A DNA stretch of 64,000 nt from an uncultured Halomonas sp. (GTDB lineage: Bacteria; Pseudomonadota; Gammaproteobacteria; Pseudomonadales; Halomonadaceae). Under the pieces are notes generated by a model. That model was not told the DNA's origin. It saw only the letters and a list, made by a program, of their open reading frames with translations, and searched no databases. The translations under genes were made by a program, and so were the position numbers. The stretch covers positions 1 to 64,000 of the forward strand of contig NZ_CANMTQ010000012.1 of NCBI RefSeq assembly GCF_947500835.1. Reading direction: 5' to 3'. Positions 43,197 through 51,823 of this stretch are shown here, piece by piece. Numbering within the stretch: the first letter of the stretch is position 1; every line of letters starts with the position of its first letter.

Positions 43197-44778
43197 AGTG
43201 GTGTTCTCGCTGAAGGATTTCACGGTGGCTTTCGATGGGGTCCCGGTGGTCGAAGATCTCTCTCTGCAGATTCGCCGCGGCGAAACCCTGGCTCTGGTGG
43301 GCGAATCCGGCTCTGGCAAATCCGTCAGCGCCCTCGGCGCCGTCAATCTGCTCCCGAAAAGCGCCGAGGTACGCGGCGAGCGGTATCTGGAAGAGCGTGA
43401 TCTCACGCGTCTGAACGAACGGGACTGGCGCACCGTTCGCGGCAATCAGGTCGGCTTCATCTTCCAGGAGCCAATGACCTCCTTGAATCCGCTGCACACC
43501 ATCGTCAAGCAGATCGGTGAGACGCTGCGTCTGCATCAGGGGCTCAACGGTCGCGCCGCCAGAGAGCGGGTGCGCGAACTGCTGGTTCAGGTCAAGCTAT
43601 CGCGTCCGGATGAACTGCTCGATGCCTGGCCGCATCAGCTTTCCGGCGGGCAGCGCCAACGAGTGATGATCGCCATGGCCATCGCCAACAACCCTCGATT
43701 GCTGATCGCGGATGAGCCCACCACGGCGCTGGATGTCACGGTGCAGCAGGAAATTCTCGCCCTGCTTGATGATCTGCGCCAGCGCCACGGCATGGCCATG
43801 TTACTCATCACCCACGATCTCAATCTGGTGCGGCGTCATGCGGATCGGGTCTGTGTCCTTTATCGCGGACGCGTTCAGGAAACCGGTCCCGTCAGCGACG
43901 TCTTCAGCCGGCCCGGCAGCGACTATACCCGCCTGCTGTTGTCCGCAGAGCCCGAAGGAAAGCCCAAGGCGATCGGCAACCACACGCGGCTGCTGGAAGC
44001 CCGACGACTTCAAGTGGCGTTTTCCCGTCCCAAGCGGCTTTTCTCTAGAAGATCAGCCCCGTTTATTGCGGTTCAGCCTCTCGATCTCTATCTTCGCAAG
44101 GGAGAAACCCTGGGCATCGTCGGCGAATCAGGTTCAGGCAAGACGACCCTGGCCATGGCGCTGCTGCGACTTACTCCGGCTAGCGGTGAAATCGATTTTG
44201 CCGGGAAACGCCTTGACCTGATGAGCAGCAACGACTTGAGACGTCAGCGCCGGCAAATGCAAGTCGTCTTCCAGGACCCTTACGGCTCCTTGTCCCCGCG
44301 GCTTCCGGTAGAGGACATCATCAGCGAAGGCCTGCGTTTTCATCATCCGGAGCTTGATCGCGGTGAAATCCAGCGGCGAGTGATGGCATCGCTGCGCGAA
44401 GTCGGCCTGGAGGAAGACTGCGCAGCCCGCTACCCCCACGAATTCTCCGGAGGCCAGCGTCAACGCATCGCCGTGGCCCGCGCCATCATCCTCGAGCCTG
44501 AGCTGCTGGTCCTCGACGAACCCACCTCGGCACTGGATCGCACCGTGCAGAAACAACTGGTCGCACTATTGCGCGATTTACAGGCCAGGCGAGGCATGAG
44601 CTATCTGTTCATCAGTCACGATTTGGCAGTGGTACGCGCCATGGCGCATAGGGTGATGGTGCTCAAGGAAGGTCATGTCGTGGAGCAAGGCGAATCCGAA
44701 CAGGTGCTGGGCGCACCCAGAAACGAGTATACGCAGGCGCTGGTGGAGGCGGCGGGTTTGGGCAGCAGCAGTGACTAG
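43186..44778 (+). CDS. yejF: Peptide ABC transporter, double ATP-binding protein YejF
   Basis: 530 residues holding two complete ABC domains in tandem: Walker A GESGSGKS at 39-46 and again near 312-319, signatures LSGGQRQR and FSGGQRQR, Walker [13 protein letters not shown] and [11 protein letters not shown]. It powers the YejBE permease. The gene ends in a four-base convergent overlap with the HhH protein on the other strand. Confidence 0.94.
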   Translation: MSAEVVFSLKDFTVAFDGVPVVEDLSLQIRRGETLALVGESGSGKSVSALGAVNLLPKSAEVRGERYLEERDLTRLNERDWRTVRGNQVGFIFQEPMTSLNPLHTIVKQIGETLRLHQGLNGRAARERVRELLVQVKLSRPDELLDAWPHQLSGGQRQRVMIAMAIANNPRLLIADEPTTALDVTVQQEILALLDDLRQRHGMAMLLITHDLNLVRRHADRVCVLYRGRVQETGPVSDVFSRPGSDYTRLLLSAEPEGKPKAIGNHTRLLEARRLQVAFSRPKRLFSRRSAPFIAVQPLDLYLRKGETLGIVGESGSGKTTLAMALLRLTPASGEIDFAGKRLDLMSSNDLRRQRRQMQVVFQDPYGSLSPRLPVEDIISEGLRFHHPELDRGEIQRRVMASLREVGLEEDCAARYPHEFSGGQRQRIAVARAIILEPELLVLDEPTSALDRTVQKQLVALLRDLQARRGMSYLFISHDLAVVRAMAHRVMVLKEGHVVEQGESEQVLGAPRNEYTQALVEAAGLGSSSD

Positions 44779-45434
44779 CTGGCGACGGCTACTTCCAGTA
44801 CCCGATCATGCTCCTTTGCCAACTGTGTGCGTACCAGCGCCGCCACGAGTCTCGTGAAATCATTTGAGTCGACGCGTTTCGCGAGCTTTTCAGCGCTATC
44901 CCCCAGGTTCAGCTTGGCGCTCGATTTCAATGCCATCTTGTCGGCAAAGGGACGAAACTCATCCCAGCACAGTTGTACCTCCCGTAGAAAGATGTCCGCA
45001 CCGACGCCACCGATGCCCTTGAACTCCTTGAGCAGACGTCGCGCCTTCTTGATGTCGCCATCTGCCTCGCTACGCAGTTGCCGCAGATCACCTTCATAAG
45101 CCTCATGCAGATGATCAGTCAGTGCACCGAGTTGGCGAGCAGTCTTTTCGTCATAGCGGGCATAGCCATTGTCGTTGAGTACCCTGACTCGCTCTTCCCA
45201 GGTTGAACTTGCCATCTTGCTGGGCGTCGTCCAGCCTGCCCTGCCCAACGCCTTGCAGGCACGCATCGCGGCGTCCGCGCTCAGGGGTGCACTGGTCAAC
45301 AAGGAGAGACAAAGCAATCTGAACAAGGGGGAGGGAGTATTGCGCTTCAACTCGATGCCAAGCTCTCGAGCAAAGGTACGACCGTGACATTCAAGCAGTG
45401 CACTGACGATCTGTTTCTTTTTTATTTTGGCCAT
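44775..45434 (-). CDS. HhH-GPD (endonuclease III-like) DNA glycosylase-related protein
   Basis: 219 residues from the ATG at 45432-45434 (AAGGA upstream). The helix-hairpin-helix FKGIGGVGADIFLREVQ and the following RPFADKMALK align with LPGVGRKTANVV and VDTH of endonuclease III: the catalytic aspartate is kept, but the hairpin lysine needed for strand cleavage is Val here, and the iron-sulfur cysteines are missing. So it is probably a monofunctional glycosylase or a DNA-binding relative. Lysine-rich N-terminus (AKIKKKQ). Convergent overlap with yejF. Confidence 0.65.
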   Translation of the reverse strand: MAKIKKKQIVSALLECHGRTFARELGIELKRNTPSPLFRLLCLSLLTSAPLSADAAMRACKALGRAGWTTPSKMASSTWEERVRVLNDNGYARYDEKTARQLGALTDHLHEAYEGDLRQLRSEADGDIKKARRLLKEFKGIGGVGADIFLREVQLCWDEFRPFADKMALKSSAKLNLGDSAEKLAKRVDSNDFTRLVAALVRTQLAKEHDRVLEVAVAS

Positions 45435-45535
45435 ATCGATTTTCCTTTGTACTGCACTACAGATCACATGACGGCTTCCAGCATGGACAGACAGATGATG
45501 AACAGAGAAATTGCATATAGTATTTTACGTGACAG

Positions 45536-45657
45536 AAGATAACGGTATAATAAACATCAGCGCTGCAAGGGCTTTTGCTCCGCTCACAGGACGAAATGCG
45601 CTCTCGATTCTTTCTGATTGTAGAACAAAATCCAGAAGAAAAAAGATAACGGTATAA
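45536..45657. repeat. 15-bp direct repeats in an AT-rich gap
   Basis: AAGATAACGGTATAA occurs at 45536-45550 and again at 45643-45657, in the 224-base space between the HhH gene and rsuA. The first copy contains TATAAT on the plus strand, where no gene follows. The repeat spacing of 107 bp may be a duplication scar; nothing else is evident in the gap. Confidence 0.5.
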
Positions 45658-45658
45658 A

Positions 45659-46360
45659 TCAGAAAGCAGTAATTTCTTCAGGGCGCAGGAAACGGCACTC
45701 TCCCGGCTCGAGATCAGGGTCGAGATGTAACGGGCCAATCGATTCACGATGCAGCGTTTCCACGTGATTGCCGATGGCGGCGAACATGCGGCGCACTTGG
45801 TGGTACTTGCCTTCCGTGATCGTGAGGCGCACCTGTTGCGGCGTCAGAAGCACGAGCTGCGCAGGCAGGGTAAGTTTGTCTTCACCGTCGAGCTGTACGC
45901 CCTTGGCAAACGCCTCGATGGCTCGGTCACCGGCATCCCCTTCCAAAGGCTCGGCAAGGGTCGCCAGATAGACCTTGGCGCAGCGCTTCTTGGGCGAGGT
46001 CACCCGATGCGACCACTGCCCGTCATCAGTAAGCAGCACCAGCCCGGTCGTATCCACATCCAGACGACCGACGGCGTGCAGTCGGTCCACATTGGGTAGA
46101 TCGATCAGCTCCTGCACTATCGGATAGCGTCCAGGACGGGTCGTGCATTCGATACCCAATGGTTTGTGCATCATCAAATAGCGTGGGCCGGTGAGTTCAA
46201 GCGGCTCGCCTTGCCAGCGCACATCGCTTGCGTCATCGACCTGGGTCGCAGGATTCTTGGTAATCTGCCCATCCACGCTGACTTCTTCCCGATGCAAGGC
46301 CTTCTTGGCCAGGCTGCGGGATAGATCCGTGGTCTCGCTGAGAAACTTGTCCAGCCGCAT
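45659..46360 (-). CDS. rsuA: 16S rRNA pseudouridine-516 synthase
   Basis: 233 residues from the ATG at 46358-46360, one base shared with the stop of the amidase (TGATG) and preceded by GGAGG. N-terminal S4 domain (MRLDKFLSETTDLSRSLAKKAL) and catalytic domain with Asp in GRLDVDTTGLVLLTDDG, and the EGKYHQVRRMFAA motif. Modifies the small ribosomal subunit RNA. Confidence 0.94.
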   Translation of the reverse strand: MRLDKFLSETTDLSRSLAKKALHREEVSVDGQITKNPATQVDDASDVRWQGEPLELTGPRYLMMHKPLGIECTTRPGRYPIVQELIDLPNVDRLHAVGRLDVDTTGLVLLTDDGQWSHRVTSPKKRCAKVYLATLAEPLEGDAGDRAIEAFAKGVQLDGEDKLTLPAQLVLLTPQQVRLTITEGKYHQVRRMFAAIGNHVETLHRESIGPLHLDPDLEPGECRFLRPEEITAF

Positions 46361-47163
46361 CAAACCTCCAGTGTAAAACGATCCGCATCCATCCAGGCCG
46401 GGAATTTATCACGAAACTCGGAAAGCGACTCACGATCGAGAGCGCCCGTGCGGATGAAAGGCTGATCCCGAGGTTCGTCGATCAGGGGATCGCCCTTGAA
46501 GTCCACCAGCATCGAGTCACCCGCATAGGCTTGCTTCTTGGCGTCTTCCCCCACCCGGTTCACCCCGATGACATAGCACAGATTCTCGATGGCCCGAGCC
46601 TGCAGCAGGGTGCGCCAGGGCTGACGGCGTGGCGCCGGCCAGTTGGCAATGCAGAGCAAGGCGTCGTATTCGAAATGCTCCCCTTGGGCTGGCTGCTGTC
46701 TTAACCAGACAGGAAAACGCAGGTCGTAGCAGACCGTCAACAGGATGCGAAAGCCCTTGAGTTCCACCACCCTGCGGCTATCGCCCATGCCATAACGTTC
46801 GTGCTCGCCAGCCATGCGAAACAGATGGCGCTTGTCGTAGTGAATCAGCTCCCCGTCCGGGGTCGCCCAGACCAGGCGATTATAATATTCACCACCGGCA
46901 GTGACCGCGATACTGCCGGTTACGACACAGCGACGCTTGATCGCCTGATCCTGCAGCCAGGCCACGCTGCGACTCTGTTCCATGGGTTCCGCCATCTCCC
47001 GGGAGTTCATGGTGAACCCGGTGGCAAACATTTCCGGCAACACGATCAGATCCGTGTCGTCGCCGCTGAGGTTGCCCAACTGTTCGTCGAGCAGACGACA
47101 GTTGGCCTCGGGATCCTCCCAGCGCAGGTCTGCCTGCACCAGCGTCGTGCGCAATTCGTTCAT
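46360..47163 (-). CDS. yafV: Omega-amidase / nitrilase-superfamily hydrolase (YafV-like)
   Basis: 267 residues with the nitrilase Glu-Lys-Cys triad: Glu in LIVLPEMFATGF, Lys in YDKRHLF and Cys in LTVCYDLRFP. Closest to YafV, which hydrolyses alpha-ketoglutaramate and alpha-ketosuccinamate, products of glutamine and methionine-salvage transamination. Translationally coupled to rsuA. Clear family, good subfamily fit. Confidence 0.9.
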   Translation of the reverse strand: MNELRTTLVQADLRWEDPEANCRLLDEQLGNLSGDDTDLIVLPEMFATGFTMNSREMAEPMEQSRSVAWLQDQAIKRRCVVTGSIAVTAGGEYYNRLVWATPDGELIHYDKRHLFRMAGEHERYGMGDSRRVVELKGFRILLTVCYDLRFPVWLRQQPAQGEHFEYDALLCIANWPAPRRQPWRTLLQARAIENLCYVIGVNRVGEDAKKQAYAGDSMLVDFKGDPLIDEPRDQPFIRTGALDRESLSEFRDKFPAWMDADRFTLEV

Positions 47164-47365
47164 GCCTGCTCTCCTAGAATACGCGAAGCGTCATCCAGCC
47201 ATGGTCATCGTCACAAGACTACCCGAGCAGGCTGACAAGCTGAAGGGTGCAGCCCAGCCGGACCGGCTTTCTCTGGTGAAAGACATCGCGAAGGACAATC
47301 GGGACTACGGAAGGTAGTGACTATGTTAGATTAGCGCGTTAATCAGAAGATAGAGACGATCCATC

Positions 47366-48283
47366 ATGAGCTTGCCGGTACACCCTGACAAGGAAGCCAC
47401 TCGTGGCGTCCTTCTCGGCCTTTTCGCCTATTTATGGTGGGGTTGCTTCCCGCTGTTCTTTGCACTTTTCGAGGGGATTCCGGCTTGGGAAATCCTCGTC
47501 CATCGGGTGATCTGGTCCTGCGTATTTCTGGCCCTGCTGGTGACGGCACTGCGCCGCTGGTCGCCGGTGCTCGGCGCTCTCGAACATCCACAACGCCTGG
47601 GACGAGTGCTCGCCTGTGCGGTGCTGATTGCGCTGAACTGGGGCATCTATATCTATGCGGTGGAAACACGTCATGTCTTTCAGGCCAGCCTGGGCTATTT
47701 CCTGACGCCGCTGGTCAATGTGCTGCTGGGGATGCTGATACTCAAGGAGCGCATGCGGGTTCTACAGGGCATGGCGGTAGGATTGGCGACATTGGCCATC
47801 GTCATTCAACTGGTGGTGTTGGGCGAACTGCCCTGGATCACATTATGCCTGGCGCTATCTTTTGGCACCTATGGCCTGTTCCGTAAACAGGTACCGCTGG
47901 ACGGCGTGACAGGACTATTCGTCGAGACGCTGTTACTGCTGCCCGTGGCGCTCCTCGCGCTGTTATGGCTCATCAACGCTGGCTACTCCAATTTCATGAT
48001 CGGCGATGACCGCGCCAATCTTCTGCTAATGGCCAGCGGCGTGGTGACAGCCCTGCCGCTGATCGCCTTTGCCGGCGCGACCCATCGCCTGCGCCTGTCG
48101 ACGATAGGATTTCTGATGTACATCAACCCTACCATTCAGTTCTTCATTGCCCTGCTGGTCTTCGAGGAACCGCTGAAACCGATCCAGCTGGCGACCTTCG
48201 TGATGATCTGGATCGGCCTGGCGATGTATTCCTATGCCGCCTGGCAGAACCGCTCCCGAGCCAGTCCAGCCACGGCACGCTGA
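47366..48283 (+). CDS. rarD: EamA-family transporter RarD
   Basis: 305 residues, ten spans in two EamA halves. RarD-type sequence: GVLLGLFAYLWWGCFPLFFALFEGIPAWEILVHRVIWS and NWGIYIYAVETRHVFQASLGYFLTPLVNVLLG. Named for chloramphenicol-related phenotype in Pseudomonas but of uncertain substrate. Start at the ATG 47366, 202 bp from the divergent amidase operon. Confidence 0.9.
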   Translation: MSLPVHPDKEATRGVLLGLFAYLWWGCFPLFFALFEGIPAWEILVHRVIWSCVFLALLVTALRRWSPVLGALEHPQRLGRVLACAVLIALNWGIYIYAVETRHVFQASLGYFLTPLVNVLLGMLILKERMRVLQGMAVGLATLAIVIQLVVLGELPWITLCLALSFGTYGLFRKQVPLDGVTGLFVETLLLLPVALLALLWLINAGYSNFMIGDDRANLLLMASGVVTALPLIAFAGATHRLRLSTIGFLMYINPTIQFFIALLVFEEPLKPIQLATFVMIWIGLAMYSYAAWQNRSRASPATAR

Positions 48284-48306
48284 GCCGCCCGCAGGCCGTG
48301 ACATTC

Positions 48307-49290
48307 TTACTGGCTCAAGCGCCCGAGCAGGGTCTCCAATACACCCAGGGTCGGCACATGGCATTGCCATAGCGACTCTCCAGGCGCCAGCCCCAGTGCT
48401 TCGCGATGCATCGAGGCGGCAGGATCGTCGCTTCGATCCTCCAGTTGCTCAAGCCCCAGATCCCCGATGAGTTCAGGGGCGATGGCCGGCAGCAGCAGCA
48501 CGCAATTGCGCACGCCTTCGGCGTTGAGTGCCAGACGCCTTCCTCCTTCCTTCATGCGCCACAATGAAAGACGCAGTCGGCTGATGCAGCGCTCGAACTC
48601 CACCGCTTTGCTACGTTTCAGCTCTTCGTTGACGAGACGCCCGTTGATGCGTCGATCCAGGGTCGCGGCATTGATATGGGAGTAGAGAAACCCGCTGCGC
48701 TGTACCATCCAGTCCAACACATCGTCGAGGGCCACCCCCTCATTCTTGACATAGGGCATCTCGCGACGAGATACGGCGTTACGCACGGTCGTCAGCTTGA
48801 GGCCGCATACGGCGGCAATCTCGACGATATTCAGCCCTGGGGTCTTCGATAACAGTGGAATCTTGATAACCGGCGTCAACCCGACATGAGCTTCCAGGCG
48901 AGCACGTACCTGGGCCAGCCCAATGAGATGCATTAATCGCTGCGGCTCCGGCGTCGCATGAAATTCCGCGAGGCTACGCGCCATGGCAACAAGGTGAATG
49001 AAATCCTCGAGTACCGCAGGATCGATAATCACATCAGCATCGGGCTCATTTATCAGCGCCCAGCCGCGAAGTGTCATTACTGGCTCACGCATGCGCTGAA
49101 GCATGTTAGTGGCGCTCGCTTCGATGCGCTCAGGCTCATCCGACACATCCGTCAATCTGAGTAATGGCGTCGCCAGGTTGCGTCCGGCATTTTCCAGTTC
49201 GGCGATCAACGCCTCCCGGGTCAGCACCTCCGTCGCTGATTTACCCAATAGCGATTCATGAAGCAAGGCCAGCGGCCTTCCATTCGGCAT
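48307..49290 (-). CDS. Unrecognised soluble protein with a possible helix-turn-helix
   Basis: 327 residues from the ATG at 49288-49290 (AGGGGA upstream); a longer frame to 49377 is less likely. I do not recognise the family. No signal peptide or spans. A stretch at about 178-200 (NIVEIAAVCGLKLTTVRNAVSRR) has the form of a helix-turn-helix, and the C-terminal third is rich in Arg/Leu helices (FERCISRLRLSLWRMKEGGRR). Stands alone, 23 bp convergent with rarD. Possibly a DNA-binding regulator. Confidence 0.6.
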   Translation of the reverse strand: MPNGRPLALLHESLLGKSATEVLTREALIAELENAGRNLATPLLRLTDVSDEPERIEASATNMLQRMREPVMTLRGWALINEPDADVIIDPAVLEDFIHLVAMARSLAEFHATPEPQRLMHLIGLAQVRARLEAHVGLTPVIKIPLLSKTPGLNIVEIAAVCGLKLTTVRNAVSRREMPYVKNEGVALDDVLDWMVQRSGFLYSHINAATLDRRINGRLVNEELKRSKAVEFERCISRLRLSLWRMKEGGRRLALNAEGVRNCVLLLPAIAPELIGDLGLEQLEDRSDDPAASMHREALGLAPGESLWQCHVPTLGVLETLLGRLSQ

Positions 49291-49516
49291 ATTTACATTC
49301 CCCTGCGTTGGCGCCGTTGGCACTTGGTTGCGGCTCCAGCAGGGTGTGACCATGCCTGTCCGTCTTTGTATCGCCATGATCTATCCATAGCGAGTGCCGG
49401 CTTATAGTGAGTTAACATCTGTTACCGTATCTAACGGCATGCAGAGGAAATCCTTGAGCAGGTTTTATGCAAAAAACAAGGTACAGTTAATCAAATATCG
49501 GGAATGTCGATAGCAT

Positions 49517-50632
49517 TCACGCGCCGTAGCCAAAACGCGCCGCCACCTCGCCCGTTATCTCCTCGATCATCCTCACCTCTTGGTCGCTGAAGTGCGGCTG
49601 GTAGTAGGTAGGAAAATGTAGCCCTGCCGCCGCCTGCTCGAGTACCGATGGCTCGACGTCCAGCTGACAAAGGGCGTAAACATCCGACAGGGTCTGCATC
49701 GGCTGGCCGCATAGATCCTCGTAACGCACGATCAGGCAAGCCTTGCGCAAGGCTGCATCGGCTTCGAGCAGCTCTGCCACATGACGGTAGAGACCCGCCC
49801 AGTAATGGGCCCATCCTTCCACCTCGTCCCCATCACGCCAGAGCTTTTCGATCTTGCTGGCAAGGGCGTCATCGCCAACGTTGATGGCGCGACGGTCGAG
49901 ACCGAACTCGAAGTGCCCTACTCGGCGCATGTGTTCCAGTGCGCGGTGGTTCTGAGCTTCTCCGCAGGCGAACAACGCCTGCTGTTTCATCAGCGAAGCT
50001 ATGTGCCCAACCGGCGAGCGAATCGCCAGCAGAAAGCGGGCGTCGGGATAAAGACGATGCAGGTAAGCCAGTCGCGCCAGGTTGTAGTTGCCCTTGGCGG
50101 CGTAGCGCTTTCGCTTGTGAATGGCCAGCAGCTTGCGGATATGATCGTCATAGAAACGCTCGAAGGCCGGATGATGTGCATCGCGTCCTAGAATCGAGCT
50201 TTTCGACGGATCATGAGTATGAGGAAAAAAAGTCATCCAGAGCATTTCCTCGAAGGCCTCGGGACTCTGGGACGTAATGGCAATACCATCTTTGTGGGCA
50301 CGCTCCCGAGCAACTTCTTCACGCTGTGGCACCAGGGAAAGCCACCGGTTCCACCAGTACGGCGTATGAAGCAGTGGAAAGTCCACATAGCGGTGGGTGC
50401 CTACCTCAGGGTGCTCCGCCAGACGCTCCAGCAGTACCGTGGTGCCAGAACGCGCAAGCCCGGCAACATAGAGTGGACGATCCACCCCTATGTCCTCGAT
50501 CATTTCCTGAACCATTCGCGTTTCCAGATTGCCTAGGCGAATCCAGGTGCGCGGATGTCGGTTTACCCAGCCACCCAGCACATGCATCCAGGTAGGAACT
50601 GAAAAGTCATCGTCATTCTTGTGGCTGCTCAT
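49517..50632 (-). CDS. PAPS-dependent sulfotransferase family protein
   Basis: 371 residues from the ATG at 50630-50632, in an ATGA overlap with the membrane gene upstream. The 5'-phosphosulfate loop YVAGLARSGTTVLLERLAEHP (about 61-81) and a later 3'-phosphate-binding segment (FLLAIRSPVGHIASLM) are those of the Sulfotransfer_3 group. It would move sulfate from PAPS to an unknown acceptor, producing PAP, which CysQ (57222-58049) removes. Cytoplasmic, no signal peptide. Confidence 0.85.
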   Translation of the reverse strand: MSSHKNDDDFSVPTWMHVLGGWVNRHPRTWIRLGNLETRMVQEMIEDIGVDRPLYVAGLARSGTTVLLERLAEHPEVGTHRYVDFPLLHTPYWWNRWLSLVPQREEVARERAHKDGIAITSQSPEAFEEMLWMTFFPHTHDPSKSSILGRDAHHPAFERFYDDHIRKLLAIHKRKRYAAKGNYNLARLAYLHRLYPDARFLLAIRSPVGHIASLMKQQALFACGEAQNHRALEHMRRVGHFEFGLDRRAINVGDDALASKIEKLWRDGDEVEGWAHYWAGLYRHVAELLEADAALRKACLIVRYEDLCGQPMQTLSDVYALCQLDVEPSVLEQAAAGLHFPTYYQPHFSDQEVRMIEEITGEVAARFGYGA

Positions 50633-51375
50633 TCTATGCGTGCCCATCGATAGACCAGCAACGATACGATCAACATCACTGGAAAGAAGATCACCATCCA
50701 GGAGCGCATCCAGGATGGCCCGAACGGCAGGTAAGTCTGCTGTGGCAGAGCGATTTCGATACGCTGCACCGGGCTATCTTCTGGCAGATAACCCAAGGGG
50801 TTGGCGACCAGCCAGTTCCACCACTGACGTTGGGCAATTACCGGTACCGGCGCGGTCAGCGCCACTTCGGCTATCACACTCTCATCGTCGCGCACCAGAA
50901 TATGACGCAAGGGGGCGCGTTCACCGTTCTGCACGGGCGGCTTACCCTCCCCGATCCAGTCGCTTTGAAAATCCTCCGGCACTGTCGTCAGAGTTGGCGT
51001 GCTCCCTGGGACGGGATAGGTATAGCCATAGTCAGTCTCGATCCATATCAGCAGCGCCAGCAGCGGCAAGATGGAAAGCAGCGTGGAAGGCAGTACCAGG
51101 CCAAGATGCTTGAAAGCCGCAACGAACTGCTCCTTGATCAGCGGTCCTGCATCGGCGAATTCACCGTCAAAGCGATTCAAACGCTGCCTTGCGTCCCGGG
51201 CCGCGCGCTTGGCCCGACCAATTCGAGCCTGAGGCGAGAGCGCCCGATAAAGAAGCAACGTGCATGCTCCCGCGATCGCGGCCCACAGCGCCAGCCGTAG
51301 CGTCGGCGGCAACACCCAGGCCATGCCATTATCCAGTGCTGCAAACACTGGTGCGGGAAGATCAAGCAACCCCAT
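50629..51375 (-). CDS. Three-span membrane protein coupled to the sulfotransferase
   Basis: 248 residues, not recognised by family. Spans at about 25-45, 83-103 and 223-243. Between the first two is a basic, helical cytoplasmic stretch (RIGRAKRAARDARQRLNRF) and then IKEQFVAAFKHLGLVLPSTLLSILP, an arrangement like the EMC3/TMCO1 (DUF106) members of the Oxa1 superfamily; this is a shape-based guess. A periplasmic domain of about 115 residues follows. ATGA coupling to the sulfotransferase suggests that it positions the enzyme or its acceptor at the membrane. Confidence 0.55.
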   Translation of the reverse strand: MGLLDLPAPVFAALDNGMAWVLPPTLRLALWAAIAGACTLLLYRALSPQARIGRAKRAARDARQRLNRFDGEFADAGPLIKEQFVAAFKHLGLVLPSTLLSILPLLALLIWIETDYGYTYPVPGSTPTLTTVPEDFQSDWIGEGKPPVQNGERAPLRHILVRDDESVIAEVALTAPVPVIAQRQWWNWLVANPLGYLPEDSPVQRIEIALPQQTYLPFGPSWMRSWMVIFFPVMLIVSLLVYRWARIE

Positions 51376-51448
51376 GCAACCTCCTATAGTCAGCGTAGCT
51401 ATCGTCCATGCACCGGTACGTGCATTCGTATGATCATGAAGGCGAACA

Positions 51449-51481
51449 AGCCGGCGGGAGCAACTTGACGCCCCGCCGGCT
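51449..51481 (-). terminator. Terminator-like stem downstream of the arylsulfotransferase pair
   Basis: AGCCGGCGGG pairs with CCCGCCGGCT around 13 bases, below the small YVGPGAG protein gene. The T tract is poor (TTGTT). It probably separates the pair from the sulfotransferase pair. Confidence 0.5.
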
Positions 51482-51490
51482 CGCGACGAA

Positions 51491-51823
51491 TCAGGACGAT
51501 GGAGGCGGAGCAGAATCCGACGAATTGCTTGTCGGGCTTACTTCACGCTGGTTTTGTTGGGCCTGAGGTTGCGGGGATGGTGTAGTGGGTGTCGATTGCG
51601 AGGACGGCGAGACCAAGCGCTCCTTGCGTCGACGCATCATGCGTCGTATCGGCCACATCAGAACGAAGAACAAGGCGATCCCGATCGCGGCAATGATGCC
51701 CCACAGGGCGCTCAATAGACTCAACCCCGCCCCAGGGCCGACATAGGCCTGGGCGGCGAAGGGAAAGAGGACGCTTGCCGTCACTATCAAGGACGTAGCT
51801 ACTGCTTTGCTTGAACGCATCAT
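51491..51823 (-). CDS. Small YVGPGAG-motif membrane protein
   Basis: 110 residues: signal peptide ending FAAQA, then YVGPGAGLSLLSALW, one membrane span (about 38-58) closing with a basic RRMMRRRKER, and a low-complexity Ser/Pro/Gln tail. Short proteins with this motif are often found next to sulfatases or arylsulfotransferases, but have no known role. Its ATG overlaps the arylsulfotransferase stop (ATGATG), with AGGAG nine bases before it, so it is co-translated with that gene. Confidence 0.75.
   Translation of the reverse strand: MMRSSKAVATSLIVTASVLFPFAAQAYVGPGAGLSLLSALWGIIAAIGIALFFVLMWPIRRMMRRRKERLVSPSSQSTPTTPSPQPQAQQNQREVSPTSNSSDSAPPPSS

Noticed and set aside
47164..47232. Inverted 8-mers GCCTGCTC and GAGCAGGC beside the omega-amidase start
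   Set aside because: Arms are short and 53 bases apart; plausible by chance.
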